Positions 26,449-35,389 of a stretch of 41,014 bases of DNA are shown here, one piece after another. The notes beneath the pieces are model-generated. The model was given only the letters and a program-made list of their open reading frames with translations. It had not been told where the DNA came from and did not search any database. How positions within the stretch are numbered: position 1 is the stretch's first letter; every line of letters starts with the position of its first letter. Both the position numbers and the translations under genes were made by a program. Source of the stretch: HGM04593 sp045647745 (lineage in GTDB: Bacteria; Bacteroidota; Bacteroidia; Bacteroidales; Bacteroidaceae); assembly GCA_045647745.1 (NCBI GenBank), contig JAZRMQ010000059.1, forward strand, positions 1 through 41,014, in the 5' to 3' direction.

Positions 26449-27261
26449 TTATAGTGCATCGACAGCGCGCGTGCGGAACGACTCCCGAGCTTTGCGAATA
26501 TATAATTTTATGACGTCATTGGGCAGGCTTGATGAGCGAACAAAAGCTCTTGTCTGTTCGGGGAATTTTGCCAGCGCGGTTGCCAATAGCCACGCAACAC
26601 CCATACGCACATAGTATGGTTCAGCCCCTTGCACTGTTCCTTGCTGTGCTTCTTGTGGCTTTCCCTTAATGCTTTTGTATTCAGATTTTATACCATTGAA
26701 ATTAATCTTGTTCAGTTGTGCGAAAAGCTGCTCAAGCCACTCCTCATTGAGAAAATAGCTCATTGAAGCAACCACGGCAAAGCGCACCTCAAATTCTTTT
26801 TTTGAATGAAAATATCTTTGCAGGAACGTCCACAAAATCTGCTTGTCGGCGCGAACCATCCACTTTGCATTGGCACAGAAAGTGTCGCACACAGCCCAAT
26901 TGTCAAGGATGGGTACATAGCACGCAAGCGCTCTTAAACGCTCGTCGAGTGAACATTTTTCAAGGTTTATCAAGAACCCCCATATAACAGTCTCTTCATA
27001 GCAAAGAGTGTCGTTGGGTGTTGTCTCAAAACAATTGATAATCTCTGAGCCTTTTGAACAGCGTTTTTGTGTCCCATCGCTCAAAGTTACTATGCAACCA
27101 TCGCGGGCAATAGTTCTTGCCATCTGTTTCATCTGTGGCGAGTGAAGCCCCAACACACGCCTCTCGGGCAGTGCATTGATAACACGCAGATGCCCCTCTC
27201 TGTAACGCGCATCACTTTTAAAGCGCGCACAAACCAATGGTAGCAGCAGTTGCTCAATCAT
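26449..27261 (-). CDS. AlkD-like DNA alkylation repair protein
   Basis: This 270-residue protein resembles the HEAT-repeat DNA glycosylases of the AlkD/AlkC group, which remove positively charged alkylated bases. Supporting motifs are LDNWAVCDTFC at residues 119-129 (the AlkD active site contains a Trp and an Asp in this setting), YYVRMGVAWLLATAL, and a C-terminal KARESFRTRA. Its length is close to the family norm, with a small insert rich in K and Q near residue 200. It is the last gene of a four-gene minus-strand operon; 17 bases separate it from the aldo-keto reductase. Confidence 0.87.
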   Translation of the reverse strand: MIEQLLLPLVCARFKSDARYREGHLRVINALPERRVLGLHSPQMKQMARTIARDGCIVTLSDGTQKRCSKGSEIINCFETTPNDTLCYEETVIWGFLINLEKCSLDERLRALACYVPILDNWAVCDTFCANAKWMVRADKQILWTFLQRYFHSKKEFEVRFAVVASMSYFLNEEWLEQLFAQLNKINFNGIKSEYKSIKGKPQEAQQGTVQGAEPYYVRMGVAWLLATALAKFPEQTRAFVRSSSLPNDVIKLYIRKARESFRTRAVDAL

Positions 27262-27278
27262 TGTGTGTTACTCTCTGT

Positions 27279-28277
27279 TTAAAAAACCTTGTGGGGGTAG
27301 AGCGGTAAATCATTGCACAGCTCTTGCGACACCTTTATGCAGCGCAGCGACTCGGCAAATTGTTCCGGCGTGCGTGCACCAACAAGCACCGAGGTTACGC
27401 CCTCCTGTGCAAGCACCCACGCAAGTGATAGTGTGGCAAGTGACTCGCCTCGCTCAACAGCCATTGAGTTGAGCGTGTTAAGATACTCCAATAGTTTGGG
27501 CGATAGTTTCTCCTGCTTTAGTGAACCGTTGAGTGCCATACGCGAATTCTCTGGTACACCATTGAGGTAGCGAGATGTGAGCAGGCCTTGTGCCAGTGCC
27601 GAGAATGAGATAAAGCCAATGCCTTCGGCTTTGCAATAGGCTGGTATATTCTCCTCTTGCACCGCTCTGTCGAGCAGGTTTAGCCTTCCCTGGAATATCA
27701 GAGGCAGAACACCCTGCTTGCGCAAAAAATCGTTTGCATACTTTAATGCTTCGAGTGGCCAGCGCGAGATACCAATATACAAGGCTTTGCCGGCACGTAC
27801 AATATCAACAAGCGTCTGTAATGTCTCGTCGAGAGGTGTCTCGGGGTCGTAGCGGTGAATGTAAAAGAGGTCGGTATAATCAAGCTGCATACGCGCCAGG
27901 CTCTGGTCCAAGCTCGCTATCAGGTGCTTGCGTGAGCCCCAACTGCCATAAGGCCCTTGCCACATATCGTAGCCGGCCTTGGTGGCTATGAAAAGCTCGT
28001 CGCGGTGAGCCGCAAAATCCTCCTTCAGCATACGCCCCAACAGCTCCTCGGCAGCGCCCGGCGGCGGCCCGTAGTTATTTGCAAGGTCAAAATGTGTTAT
28101 GCCGTTGTCAAATGCCAGGCGTGTTATTGCGCGTGTGTCGTCATACGATGCACCGGCACCGAAATTCTGCCAGAACCCGAGGCTTACCTTGGGTAGCAGA
28201 ATACCGCTGTTGCCGCAGCGACGGTAAATGTCATCGGCTGCGGCGTATCTTGTTGCTGAGGCTATATACTCTTTCAT
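27279..28277 (-). CDS. Aldo-keto reductase, YghZ/glyceraldehyde-3-phosphate reductase-like
   Basis: This 332-residue NADPH-dependent reductase has the full catalytic tetrad D64, Y69 (FDLANNYGPP), K100 (ATKAGY) and H141 (FYIHRYD). The segment NYGPPPGAAEE and the WQ/YDMWQGPYG loop are typical of the YghZ group, which reduces L-glyceraldehyde 3-phosphate and methylglyoxal in E. coli. The substrate here is not shown. Its stop is 17 bases before alkD and its start 22 bases after the GDPD gene, so they form one transcript. Confidence 0.9.
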   Translation of the reverse strand: MKEYIASATRYAAADDIYRRCGNSGILLPKVSLGFWQNFGAGASYDDTRAITRLAFDNGITHFDLANNYGPPPGAAEELLGRMLKEDFAAHRDELFIATKAGYDMWQGPYGSWGSRKHLIASLDQSLARMQLDYTDLFYIHRYDPETPLDETLQTLVDIVRAGKALYIGISRWPLEALKYANDFLRKQGVLPLIFQGRLNLLDRAVQEENIPAYCKAEGIGFISFSALAQGLLTSRYLNGVPENSRMALNGSLKQEKLSPKLLEYLNTLNSMAVERGESLATLSLAWVLAQEGVTSVLVGARTPEQFAESLRCIKVSQELCNDLPLYPHKVF

Positions 28278-28299
28278 CGGTCAATGTAATTTTTCTCTA

Positions 28300-29160
28300 T
28301 CAAAAAAGGTCGGGTCGGTCGGTTATCACGCCCTCCAACTTTATATCGGGGAGTGCTGTGGGGTTGTCTACAGTCCAGATGCGTGTGCGGTAGCCGTTCT
28401 TGTGCAGATAGTCGGAAAGGGATTTTGAGAGCCCAAGATGATAGAAATTGAACGAACGAATGTAGCTGTATTTTTGAGTGTTGAAACGGCTGAATGTGCC
28501 GTCGAAAATCACCGGCAGGCCTAATATTTTACAAAATAGCAGTTTCTCAAGGCGTAACGTGTTGTCCATCGAATGTAGAGTCTCGAGCACGCTGTCGTCA
28601 AATGATTGTATTGTTGTGTATGACAAAGCATTGTGCTGCTGTAGAATTTCCAACACGCGTGCCTCGATGCCTTTATTGTTGCCGTTGCTACGTTTAATCT
28701 CCAACAACAACTCTACGCGCCCGTCGATAATCTCCAGCACCTGCTCCAATGTAGGTATCTGCTGCTCGGTAACTGGTATTGAGCAGCCGAACAGCCTTTG
28801 ATACCAAGTTTTTCCCTTTTCAAGCAGTCGCAACTTCTTTATTTGCTCCAGAGTCATATTGTTTATTGCGCCGCTGCCGTTTGTCGTTCGTCCAACTGTG
28901 GGGTCGTGGCAAACAACAATTTGGTTGTCTGCGGTAATGTGCACGTCAATTTCAATAGATGTGGCACCCGCAGCAAGCCCTTTCTTGATACACTCGAGGG
29001 AGTTCTCTGCGTCTAGCCCTGCACCACCTCTGTGTCCGGTAATTATCAACTGCTCTGTTGTCGCTCTCTTTGAGGTGAAAAGTCCCCTTGTAAAAGAGGC
29101 TATCGCCCACACTAAAAACACTAGAATGATAATGGATACTACTAAAATCACCTTTTTCAT
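28300..29160 (-). CDS. Membrane-anchored glycerophosphodiester phosphodiesterase
   Basis: This 286-residue enzyme hydrolyses glycerophosphodiesters to glycerol 3-phosphate and an alcohol. The catalytic residues are in place: H43-R44 (TGHRGG), E52-N53, E70 and D72 (EIDVH), and H85-D86. Residues 3-25 form one N-terminal membrane helix, so the domain probably faces the periplasm as a tethered enzyme. Its ATG overlaps the stop of the large NTPase gene by 4 bases (ATGA), which suggests translational coupling. Confidence 0.92.
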   Translation of the reverse strand: MKKVILVVSIIILVFLVWAIASFTRGLFTSKRATTEQLIITGHRGGAGLDAENSLECIKKGLAAGATSIEIDVHITADNQIVVCHDPTVGRTTNGSGAINNMTLEQIKKLRLLEKGKTWYQRLFGCSIPVTEQQIPTLEQVLEIIDGRVELLLEIKRSNGNNKGIEARVLEILQQHNALSYTTIQSFDDSVLETLHSMDNTLRLEKLLFCKILGLPVIFDGTFSRFNTQKYSYIRSFNFYHLGLSKSLSDYLHKNGYRTRIWTVDNPTALPDIKLEGVITDRPDLF

Positions 29161-32100
29161 ACTTTTGCGTTAAACAAATCTTTTATTAATATTCTGATAA
29201 CCTTGTCAAACCACTCAAAACAGTCCTTTGCCTCCTCGGCACTCTCCATTGCCTTTATGGAGAAATTATCCACTGCCGGCTCGTGCAACAACGACCACAT
29301 AAGGAAATTTCCGAATTTATGAGTGAAGAGGTCCGAGAGTGTCTCTCCGCTTGGGTTATATGACAGAATTTGTTCTCTGTATTTTGCTACACCGGGGAAC
29401 GCTAACCCAACAATGTCGCGCTTCAAAAAACTATCCACCTCGTCGGCAAAATAGTTTTTTGCGGTGCTGAGTGTGTTACCAATCAGCGAGACAAGCGTTT
29501 GAGTGTATATTCCATCGCGATTGACGGTTACCTTGTCAAGCTCATCAACCTTCTGCTGTGTGTCGTATGCCTTCATAATGTATAGCAGCAGGTCGAGCGC
29601 TGTGTGAATGTATCCAAAGTCCGACACAAGCTCCGATATATTTTCTATAAGGTGGAAAAGCAACTGCTTGTCGTTGCTCTCTATCGCGCGGTCAATCATA
29701 TTGTAGAATAGCGGAACGCAATGTTCGTCGCCCTCCAGTGGCTTGCCGTCGGACGAATGTGTGCAGTACATCACTGCATACCAGTTGATTACGTTACGCT
29801 TGTACAATCCCAAAGTGTTTGCCTTGTGGCTGTTGCGGGCTTTGAATAATCCCGTTGTGCGCAGGGTCCACTCCTCGGCCTCGCGAGCATATATATCCAG
29901 CAATTCGCGGTTGAAAGGTGTGTACACTGCTGTCTGGTAAAGGCTGTAGAGCAGTGACATTTGTGTATAGTCGCGCCATTGGTTCTGGCGGCACTCTTGG
30001 AACACCGTGTTTACCACGTTGCGTATGTTCTGCCAGTCGGCAACGCCCATAATCACCATAATGCGTTCAAGGACAAAATAGCTCATACTGTCGCCTGTTC
30101 TATAGCCGTCGATAATCGCAGGGTGCATAGCCACAAATTGCTTGCTCATCTCTTTCTGACGTTCGCTGTCCGAGGTGTGATAGAGCAGGAAGGGCAATAG
30201 ATTGCACATTGCTCTGCGGCTCCATTTGTTGCCGTCGGCACTTTTTTGCACAACGCTGTCGTCCCAAAAACCTTGATACTCCACAATGTTGTTCACGTAT
30301 GCCGATTGGAACGTTAACTGCTTGCGCAGCACAAATTGCAGGAACGGCATTATCACTCTTATGAGCATAAAATTGCCGGTTATGTGGCTGAATATTGAAC
30401 GTATGTGTCCCATAAGCATTGCCACGCGTGAGTGGCTATCCTCTTTTTTAGATAACAGAGTATCAATAATCAGTAACACGGTCAGTCTTATGGCTGTCTC
30501 GAGCAACGAGAACATTATATTGCGGTTGCTGCGCACGACAAGACTGGCAATAAGTGATTTTGAACGGATTTTGTCATACATCTTGCCAATAATCAGCTCG
30601 GCAATATTCTGTTTGAGAGGGGTGTAGTCCAGTGTATATTGGCGCACCGACAGATAGTAGATGTACATTACTGCATCGTTTTTGACTTCTACTATCGGCT
30701 CGCTCATCAGTCGCCACAGGATAGCGTAGGGGTCGTGTGTGTATAGCCCTTCGTTGAAATAATCGGTAGTAAACAGGCCGTTGAGGGTGGCTATGGTTGC
30801 GCTTTTACGCAATCGTATCACGGGCAGCAGGGCCGAGTGCACCTCTTTGTGTCTCTCAATAATCTGCTCTGTTGCCTTGTTGCTGTCTATCAGCTTTGTT
30901 ATCTCGTTAAACTCCTCGGTGAGCGCTTGGCTATTGGCAATGTCGGTGTTCAGCAATATATCGATGAGCTTGAAAATGTGCTCTTCGTAATTCTCGGCAA
31001 TGAGTGTGTTGTTCAACTCACCCACAAGCAAAGTTGCCTCGTAGTCGTCGGGGTAGTCGCGCATCATTGAGACGATTGTGCTAAAGTCGTTTGTGCGCAG
31101 AATATCTATTGCCAAGGCGTTTCTCATTGCACCCATATAAACTACATTCCCGGCGGCCTGTGACAGATGACGCATATAAGCCTCGGGCTGAATGGGTGTT
31201 GTTATCTCGCCGTTGTTGCTCTCACGGGCAACAAAAACCCTTGCCATTGCATACTCCAAAAAGCGCTCGTAGATGAATTGTATCTGTCGTTCCGCGCCGT
31301 CGGCCGACTCGGCAATGCGCAAAATGGGGCGCTCGGGCTTGTTTATCAGCTCGGCGTATGCTACGGATATTCCGTCGCGCTTGTATATGAGTGTCGCGAG
31401 TGTGTGCAGTGGTGCGTCGGGGGTGTTTAAAGCTCTTTTTAGAGCACTTTCCGATATGCTGTCTGCGGCAACTCCGCGCTCATATTCGCAGAGTAGATGC
31501 GAGGCTATAAGCTCTATTATGTGGCACTGTTTCTTTCCTGCATAAGACGAGGCAATGTCGTTGAACATCTTGTTGAACAGCGCCACCGATGTAAAGTCCT
31601 TGCAGTTCCCGGGGAGGGCTTTGCAAAGGTAGTTTGTGCAGGCGACCTTTAGAATTAAAGGATCTTTCAAGCGGATTTTTGCGGTTGGGGTCAATTCCTT
31701 GAAGTCGGTTGCCATCTGATACAGGTCGCGGTATATATCGTATGCTTTTTCAAGCTCTTCGGCCGTAAATCCTCTGATAGCTGTTTGGCGGTCGCTCTCA
31801 GGCGTAAAAGTGTATTGCTGATACTGTTGTGCAATGCGGCTCAGCGCGTGTTTCCAAGTATAGCTGCGGCAGGTTGCAACAATCTTTATATGTTTAAACT
31901 TTTCGGTTGCAAATATTCGGGTTATTGCTTTATAGAGCGCAACAACGCCCATCAGTTGCTCTTCGTCCTTGTAGTGCAGACACTCGTTTATGGCATCAAA
32001 GAAGATGTATATATGTTCATTGCTTTGAACTGCCTTCTCGTGCAAGCTCTCTATTAGCCGAACAATGTCCTTGCGTGGCGAATAGCCGAATATACTCTTC

Positions 32101-33296
32101 AGGCGCGTGTCGAGAGTGCCGGTGGCAAAGTCGGTGCTTGAGAATATCAGCACACACTTTCCCTCTTCTATAAGCCTTTCGGTCCAAAAACACAACTGGT
32201 TGGTCTTGCCCTGTCCGGCCTCGCCAAGAATGGGGAACAAGGTCGCATCGCTGTTGTAAAAAGATTCCAACGCCGCAGATATCTGCTCGCGGTTCACAAA
32301 TAACTCCCTGTTGTATTTCTTTTCGCGGTATATGCGTGCCAAAAAACGTTCCGACTCGCTTTGTGCAAGAGTGGTTATCTGCTCCCAATTGAGGTCTTTC
32401 GATATGTCAAAATGTGGCGATACTTGTCGCAACAGAGCATCAAAAGCATCGTTGCGACTATCGTCGTTAAGGGTTATTGCATCTTCGTTCGATGAGATAT
32501 AGCAGACACTCTCTTCTTTGAGGGTCTGAAACACGTAAACGTATCCCTGTTCGCCCACAAGCATTAGCGGATAAAGGTCGGTATCTTTGCCGTTGTGTCT
32601 GATGTAGTAGTGGGAAACCTCCTCGTTATTGCCACAGATGTTTTCAACGCCGGTCTCTATGCCCTTGTGATTGAGTCTCTTGCCGGCCGATGGTGATGAG
32701 TGATATTGATACTCGCACAGTGGCTCAATGGCCTTTAGAATGGTGATTATCTTTGGTTCAAGGGTGTAGATGACGCCGCGGTAGATATTCTCGGAGAGCG
32801 TGGTGCTGTGTCCTCGGTACTCATTGCGTATCTGCACAACGCTTGGCTCGCGCTTGTCGCCCAGCAACACACAGCTTTGCTTGCGCAAAAGGTGGGTTGT
32901 AAGCGAGACTGTCAGCTCGTCGTTGCTCATACGCTCTTTGGCTATGAGAAGCAGAGGGGTGAGAATATCATTTATCCAGTCGCCCAACGACAGTGGGCGC
33001 TTGTTGTCTATTTTGAGAATAATCTTTGTGGTATGTCGCTGTTCCAATGGCAGCTCGCGCTCAATCTCTATGAGCCTGACAAGCAGAAAAACCGAGATAT
33101 ACTGTGTTGACATTTCAACAAAGTCCAGCGCGTAGTTCATTGCTTTGCTGTACTCGCCCTCTGCGGTGTGGTCGAACAGGCGCTTGATGGGTGCCGCAAG
33201 CGTGTAGGGCAGGGCATCAATGCTCTTCCCGACAAGCGCGTCAGCGCTCTGCTGTTCCTCAAAAGTAATATCTCTCAAGTAGGTATAACGGCTCAT
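29157..33296 (-). CDS. Large STAND-like P-loop NTPase with helical repeats
   Basis: This 1379-residue protein has a central NTPase domain. Walker A GEAGQGKT is near residues 357-364, Walker B YIFFDAINE near 429-437, and an ATCRSYTW segment follows in the sensor position. This order fits STAND or NACHT-like ATPases. About 350 residues of unrecognised sequence precede it. After it come some 900 residues of mainly helical, HEAT/TPR-like sequence, a possible sensor. STAND proteins often act as pathogen or stress sensors, including the bacterial Avs proteins. I cannot identify an effector domain, so a defence role is inference. It heads the operon with GDPD, AKR and AlkD and is divergent from a membrane protein gene 122 bases away. 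Base composition looks resident. Confidence 0.72.
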   Translation of the reverse strand: MSRYTYLRDITFEEQQSADALVGKSIDALPYTLAAPIKRLFDHTAEGEYSKAMNYALDFVEMSTQYISVFLLVRLIEIERELPLEQRHTTKIILKIDNKRPLSLGDWINDILTPLLLIAKERMSNDELTVSLTTHLLRKQSCVLLGDKREPSVVQIRNEYRGHSTTLSENIYRGVIYTLEPKIITILKAIEPLCEYQYHSSPSAGKRLNHKGIETGVENICGNNEEVSHYYIRHNGKDTDLYPLMLVGEQGYVYVFQTLKEESVCYISSNEDAITLNDDSRNDAFDALLRQVSPHFDISKDLNWEQITTLAQSESERFLARIYREKKYNRELFVNREQISAALESFYNSDATLFPILGEAGQGKTNQLCFWTERLIEEGKCVLIFSSTDFATGTLDTRLKSIFGYSPRKDIVRLIESLHEKAVQSNEHIYIFFDAINECLHYKDEEQLMGVVALYKAITRIFATEKFKHIKIVATCRSYTWKHALSRIAQQYQQYTFTPESDRQTAIRGFTAEELEKAYDIYRDLYQMATDFKELTPTAKIRLKDPLILKVACTNYLCKALPGNCKDFTSVALFNKMFNDIASSYAGKKQCHIIELIASHLLCEYERGVAADSISESALKRALNTPDAPLHTLATLIYKRDGISVAYAELINKPERPILRIAESADGAERQIQFIYERFLEYAMARVFVARESNNGEITTPIQPEAYMRHLSQAAGNVVYMGAMRNALAIDILRTNDFSTIVSMMRDYPDDYEATLLVGELNNTLIAENYEEHIFKLIDILLNTDIANSQALTEEFNEITKLIDSNKATEQIIERHKEVHSALLPVIRLRKSATIATLNGLFTTDYFNEGLYTHDPYAILWRLMSEPIVEVKNDAVMYIYYLSVRQYTLDYTPLKQNIAELIIGKMYDKIRSKSLIASLVVRSNRNIMFSLLETAIRLTVLLIIDTLLSKKEDSHSRVAMLMGHIRSIFSHITGNFMLIRVIMPFLQFVLRKQLTFQSAYVNNIVEYQGFWDDSVVQKSADGNKWSRRAMCNLLPFLLYHTSDSERQKEMSKQFVAMHPAIIDGYRTGDSMSYFVLERIMVIMGVADWQNIRNVVNTVFQECRQNQWRDYTQMSLLYSLYQTAVYTPFNRELLDIYAREAEEWTLRTTGLFKARNSHKANTLGLYKRNVINWYAVMYCTHSSDGKPLEGDEHCVPLFYNMIDRAIESNDKQLLFHLIENISELVSDFGYIHTALDLLLYIMKAYDTQQKVDELDKVTVNRDGIYTQTLVSLIGNTLSTAKNYFADEVDSFLKRDIVGLAFPGVAKYREQILSYNPSGETLSDLFTHKFGNFLMWSLLHEPAVDNFSIKAMESAEEAKDCFEWFDKVIRILIKDLFNAKV

Positions 33297-33312
33297 AAGT
33301 AATAGTTTTTCA

Positions 33313-33320
33313 CAAATATA
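33313..33320 (-). promoter_or_regulatory. -7 box for the NTPase operon
   Basis: On the minus strand TATATTTG matches TAnnTTTG and lies 16 bases before the NTPase start. No -33 TTTG is seen at the usual distance. Confidence 0.4.
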
Positions 33321-33364
33321 AGAATATTATGACAGATATCTGCGCTAATATATAAAAAAGATGT

Positions 33365-33372
33365 TAACTTTG
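33365..33372 (+). promoter_or_regulatory. -7 box for the divergent membrane protein
   Basis: TAACTTTG matches TAnnTTTG and lies 46 bases before the start at 33419. No clear -33 element is present. It shares a 122-base gap with the NTPase promoter, so the two genes could be controlled together. Confidence 0.45.
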
Positions 33373-33418
33373 TGATGTTGGTAACCAATGATTTAGGGTT
33401 AAATACAAGTAATATACT

Positions 33419-34678
33419 ATGAAATATACCGGTTTTCTTTGTGGCGCATTCTCGATAAAAGGCACTGTTGTGGCCGATGACGGTTGGCAGTGTGTCGACA
33501 TTGACGAAGAGGCGTGTGCCAAGAGCAATAAATTCTATTATCCCGAGTTTGTCGATTTCTGCTTCGGCAAAAATAAGAATTCTATCAGCAGGTTCGCAAA
33601 AGAGGTACAGCAGAAATTGGCTGTGACGGTGGGTTGTGGAGCTAATCAACACGAGGTGGATGTTTTTATCCCGAATATCACATTCTACCAAGCACCCTTT
33701 GGCCTTGCGCTCTTTGCTATCCGTGTTGATATTGATGCAAGTGCCAATGATATAACCGCAACAATCTCGCGACTACGCTCTGTCGACACTCTAGCCGAGA
33801 GCAACGCTGCCTTTGCAACTTTAGTGCTCGACCCTTTGATGGGGCTTTACCGCAAATATGCCATCGCCGCAGCAGCAATAGCTGGCAAAGATAATCAATC
33901 GTGTTATCACAGCCTTGTTGAGTATGGCAATAAGCTAAAGGCTTTTCAGATAGCCGTTATTGATTATAGCGAGTGGGATAATGAAGCCTCTGATAAGATG
34001 CTCTTTGAGTTGGGTACTCTTGCCCCGATAGGCTCTTATAACCCCGAGGATGATTACTCATCGTCAAAAAGTTATTTCGACAGCATAATGAGCAATGGTA
34101 AAGTGTCGGTGTTTAATAACTGGAAAGCGTTGGCTCTTTTCGATAGCTTTACGATGCTGGGGCACAATATCTCCGAAAATACAGTTGCCAACTGGATAGA
34201 GAATTACTTTGGAATGATTTATATAAGCGAACTCTTTGTAAAGTTCTATCTCTTCCGCCTGAACAACGATTTTCGCATAAACCACAAAAATGCAGGCAAA
34301 CTGCTCGAGCAGTTCGATGATTTTGAGTACAGCTGCTGGTTCGATAATGTGTCATATAACTTTCTTCCACGTCTTGTGCAACGTTCAATGGAGCAAGGGC
34401 TTGAAATCCTTACCGAGAAGGAGCGTCTTTACCAGATGATTGCACAACGAAAGAACAATCGCGAGGAGCGCGATAATCAAAAAATGAACAACCTATTGTT
34501 CTATCTAACCCTCTTTACCACCTTTTCAATGGTGTGGGACACCAGCTCGCTGTTCAATGAAATGTACCCCTATGAAACCTATATGGGCTCACACATCGAT
34601 GGCTTTCGCATAGTGTCATACGCAATGATGCTAATAGTCCTTGTGCTGATAATGACAACAAAATTTAAACGCAAATAA
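33419..34678 (+). CDS. Unknown protein with two C-terminal membrane helices
   Basis: I do not recognise this 419-residue protein as a named family. The first 350 residues look soluble and mixed alpha/beta, with a run of helices in the second half. Two hydrophobic helices follow, at about residues 358-378 (LLFYLTLFTTFSMVW) and 396-414 (IVSYAMMLIVLVLIM), and the tail TTKFKRK is basic. A long soluble domain followed by two closely spaced C-terminal helices is the layout of CorA-type channels, but no GMN filter is visible. The divergent position against the STAND-like NTPase, with a short shared promoter gap, suggests that they work as sensor and membrane effector. That link is inference. Confidence 0.65.
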   Translation: MKYTGFLCGAFSIKGTVVADDGWQCVDIDEEACAKSNKFYYPEFVDFCFGKNKNSISRFAKEVQQKLAVTVGCGANQHEVDVFIPNITFYQAPFGLALFAIRVDIDASANDITATISRLRSVDTLAESNAAFATLVLDPLMGLYRKYAIAAAAIAGKDNQSCYHSLVEYGNKLKAFQIAVIDYSEWDNEASDKMLFELGTLAPIGSYNPEDDYSSSKSYFDSIMSNGKVSVFNNWKALALFDSFTMLGHNISENTVANWIENYFGMIYISELFVKFYLFRLNNDFRINHKNAGKLLEQFDDFEYSCWFDNVSYNFLPRLVQRSMEQGLEILTEKERLYQMIAQRKNNREERDNQKMNNLLFYLTLFTTFSMVWDTSSLFNEMYPYETYMGSHIDGFRIVSYAMMLIVLVLIMTTKFKRK

Positions 34679-34684
34679 TAGCAT

Positions 34685-34708
34685 TCCGCGCCGGCTAGCC
34701 GGCGCGGA
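34685..34708. terminator. GC-rich palindrome between converging genes
   Basis: TCCGCGCCGG-CTAG-CCGGCGCGGA is a perfect 24-base palindrome, 6 bases past the stop of the membrane protein gene and 41 bases before the end of the facing GIY-YIG gene. It has the same style as the hairpin at 8581 and probably ends transcription. Confidence 0.7.
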
Positions 34709-34749
34709 GATGTTTCAGGCAATTAATATTTGTAGCTAAAAGTGGCAAG

Positions 34750-35091
34750 CTAGTTGCAGCGCCCGATTAAAGTCATATCAAAAGCATAAACAAACAAAGA
34801 AAAACTATTTGTCCCATTGCCACCGTGGTCGACATCACCAATCTCAAACCCCAACTGATTGGCCAACTCCTCGACCCTCGCAGCCACCCTCCGGTTGGCC
34901 GTCCTTGCACAAAACAACACCTCTTTGACATTATGCCGTCGGAGACGTTCGGCCAAATTACCCGTCGCGCCAATATACACACGCTTCCTGTTAGCCTCAT
35001 CCCTCAACGCCGGATAAAGCTCCATCAACAATAAAAGAATCTCCTCGGCACTAAGATCCCTGCAATCATAATAATTATCAATTTGTACCAT
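34750..35091 (-). CDS. Short GIY-YIG-like nuclease domain protein
   Basis: This 113-residue protein has the pattern VYIGATGNLAERLRRHN at residues 38-54 and a later glutamate in ARVEELANQLGF (E74/E75). These match the YIG motif, the catalytic arginine and the metal-binding glutamate of GIY-YIG nucleases. The first GIY half is not obvious, and a helical stretch (AEEILLLLMELYPALRDEA) takes its place. The frame is open to 35139, but a -7 box at 35120-35127 lies inside that part, so ATG 35091 is used. It may be a DNA nicking or repair protein; activity is uncertain. Confidence 0.6.
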   Translation of the reverse strand: MVQIDNYYDCRDLSAEEILLLLMELYPALRDEANRKRVYIGATGNLAERLRRHNVKEVLFCARTANRRVAARVEELANQLGFEIGDVDHGGNGTNSFSLFVYAFDMTLIGRCN

Positions 35092-35119
35092 AATATTAAA
35101 AGGATTTTTAAATTTAGTA

Positions 35120-35127
35120 CAAAGATA
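35120..35127 (-). promoter_or_regulatory. -7 box for the short GIY-YIG gene
   Basis: On the minus strand TATCTTTG matches the Bacteroidetes -7 box, 28 bases before ATG 35091. The -33 element is imperfect. Confidence 0.45.
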
Positions 35128-35352
35128 ATCTGAACCCAAACAGACAATGTTGCTGAAATAATAGATTGATTAGAGAATTTTATCAAGAGCTTGTAAATCT
35201 TGGTAAAAGGTGTGAATGTTTTTTTGCCTTTAATCTATTCTGATTAAAGAAATTCCCCCTTCTGTTTTTCTTTTTAGATTAGGATTACTTGAACAAAAAG
35301 TGTCAAATTGTTGGTCAAATGTTGCCAAATTTAGGATTTAAGGCAAAAGAAA

Positions 35353-35389
35353 AAACGCTAATAACTTGTTTTGTAAGTTATTAGCGTTT
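35353..35389. terminator. Hairpin in the accessory gap
   Basis: AAACGCTAATAACTT and its exact complement AAGTTATTAGCGTTT form a 15-base-pair stem with a 7-base loop, with an A-run before it. It could be a terminator for DNA that is no longer present, or part of an integration junction. Confidence 0.5.

Noticed and set aside
29157..33296. Direct assignment of the large NTPase as an Avs anti-phage protein
   Set aside because: The P-loop order fits STAND proteins, but no Avs-type effector domain is visible, so I leave the family open.
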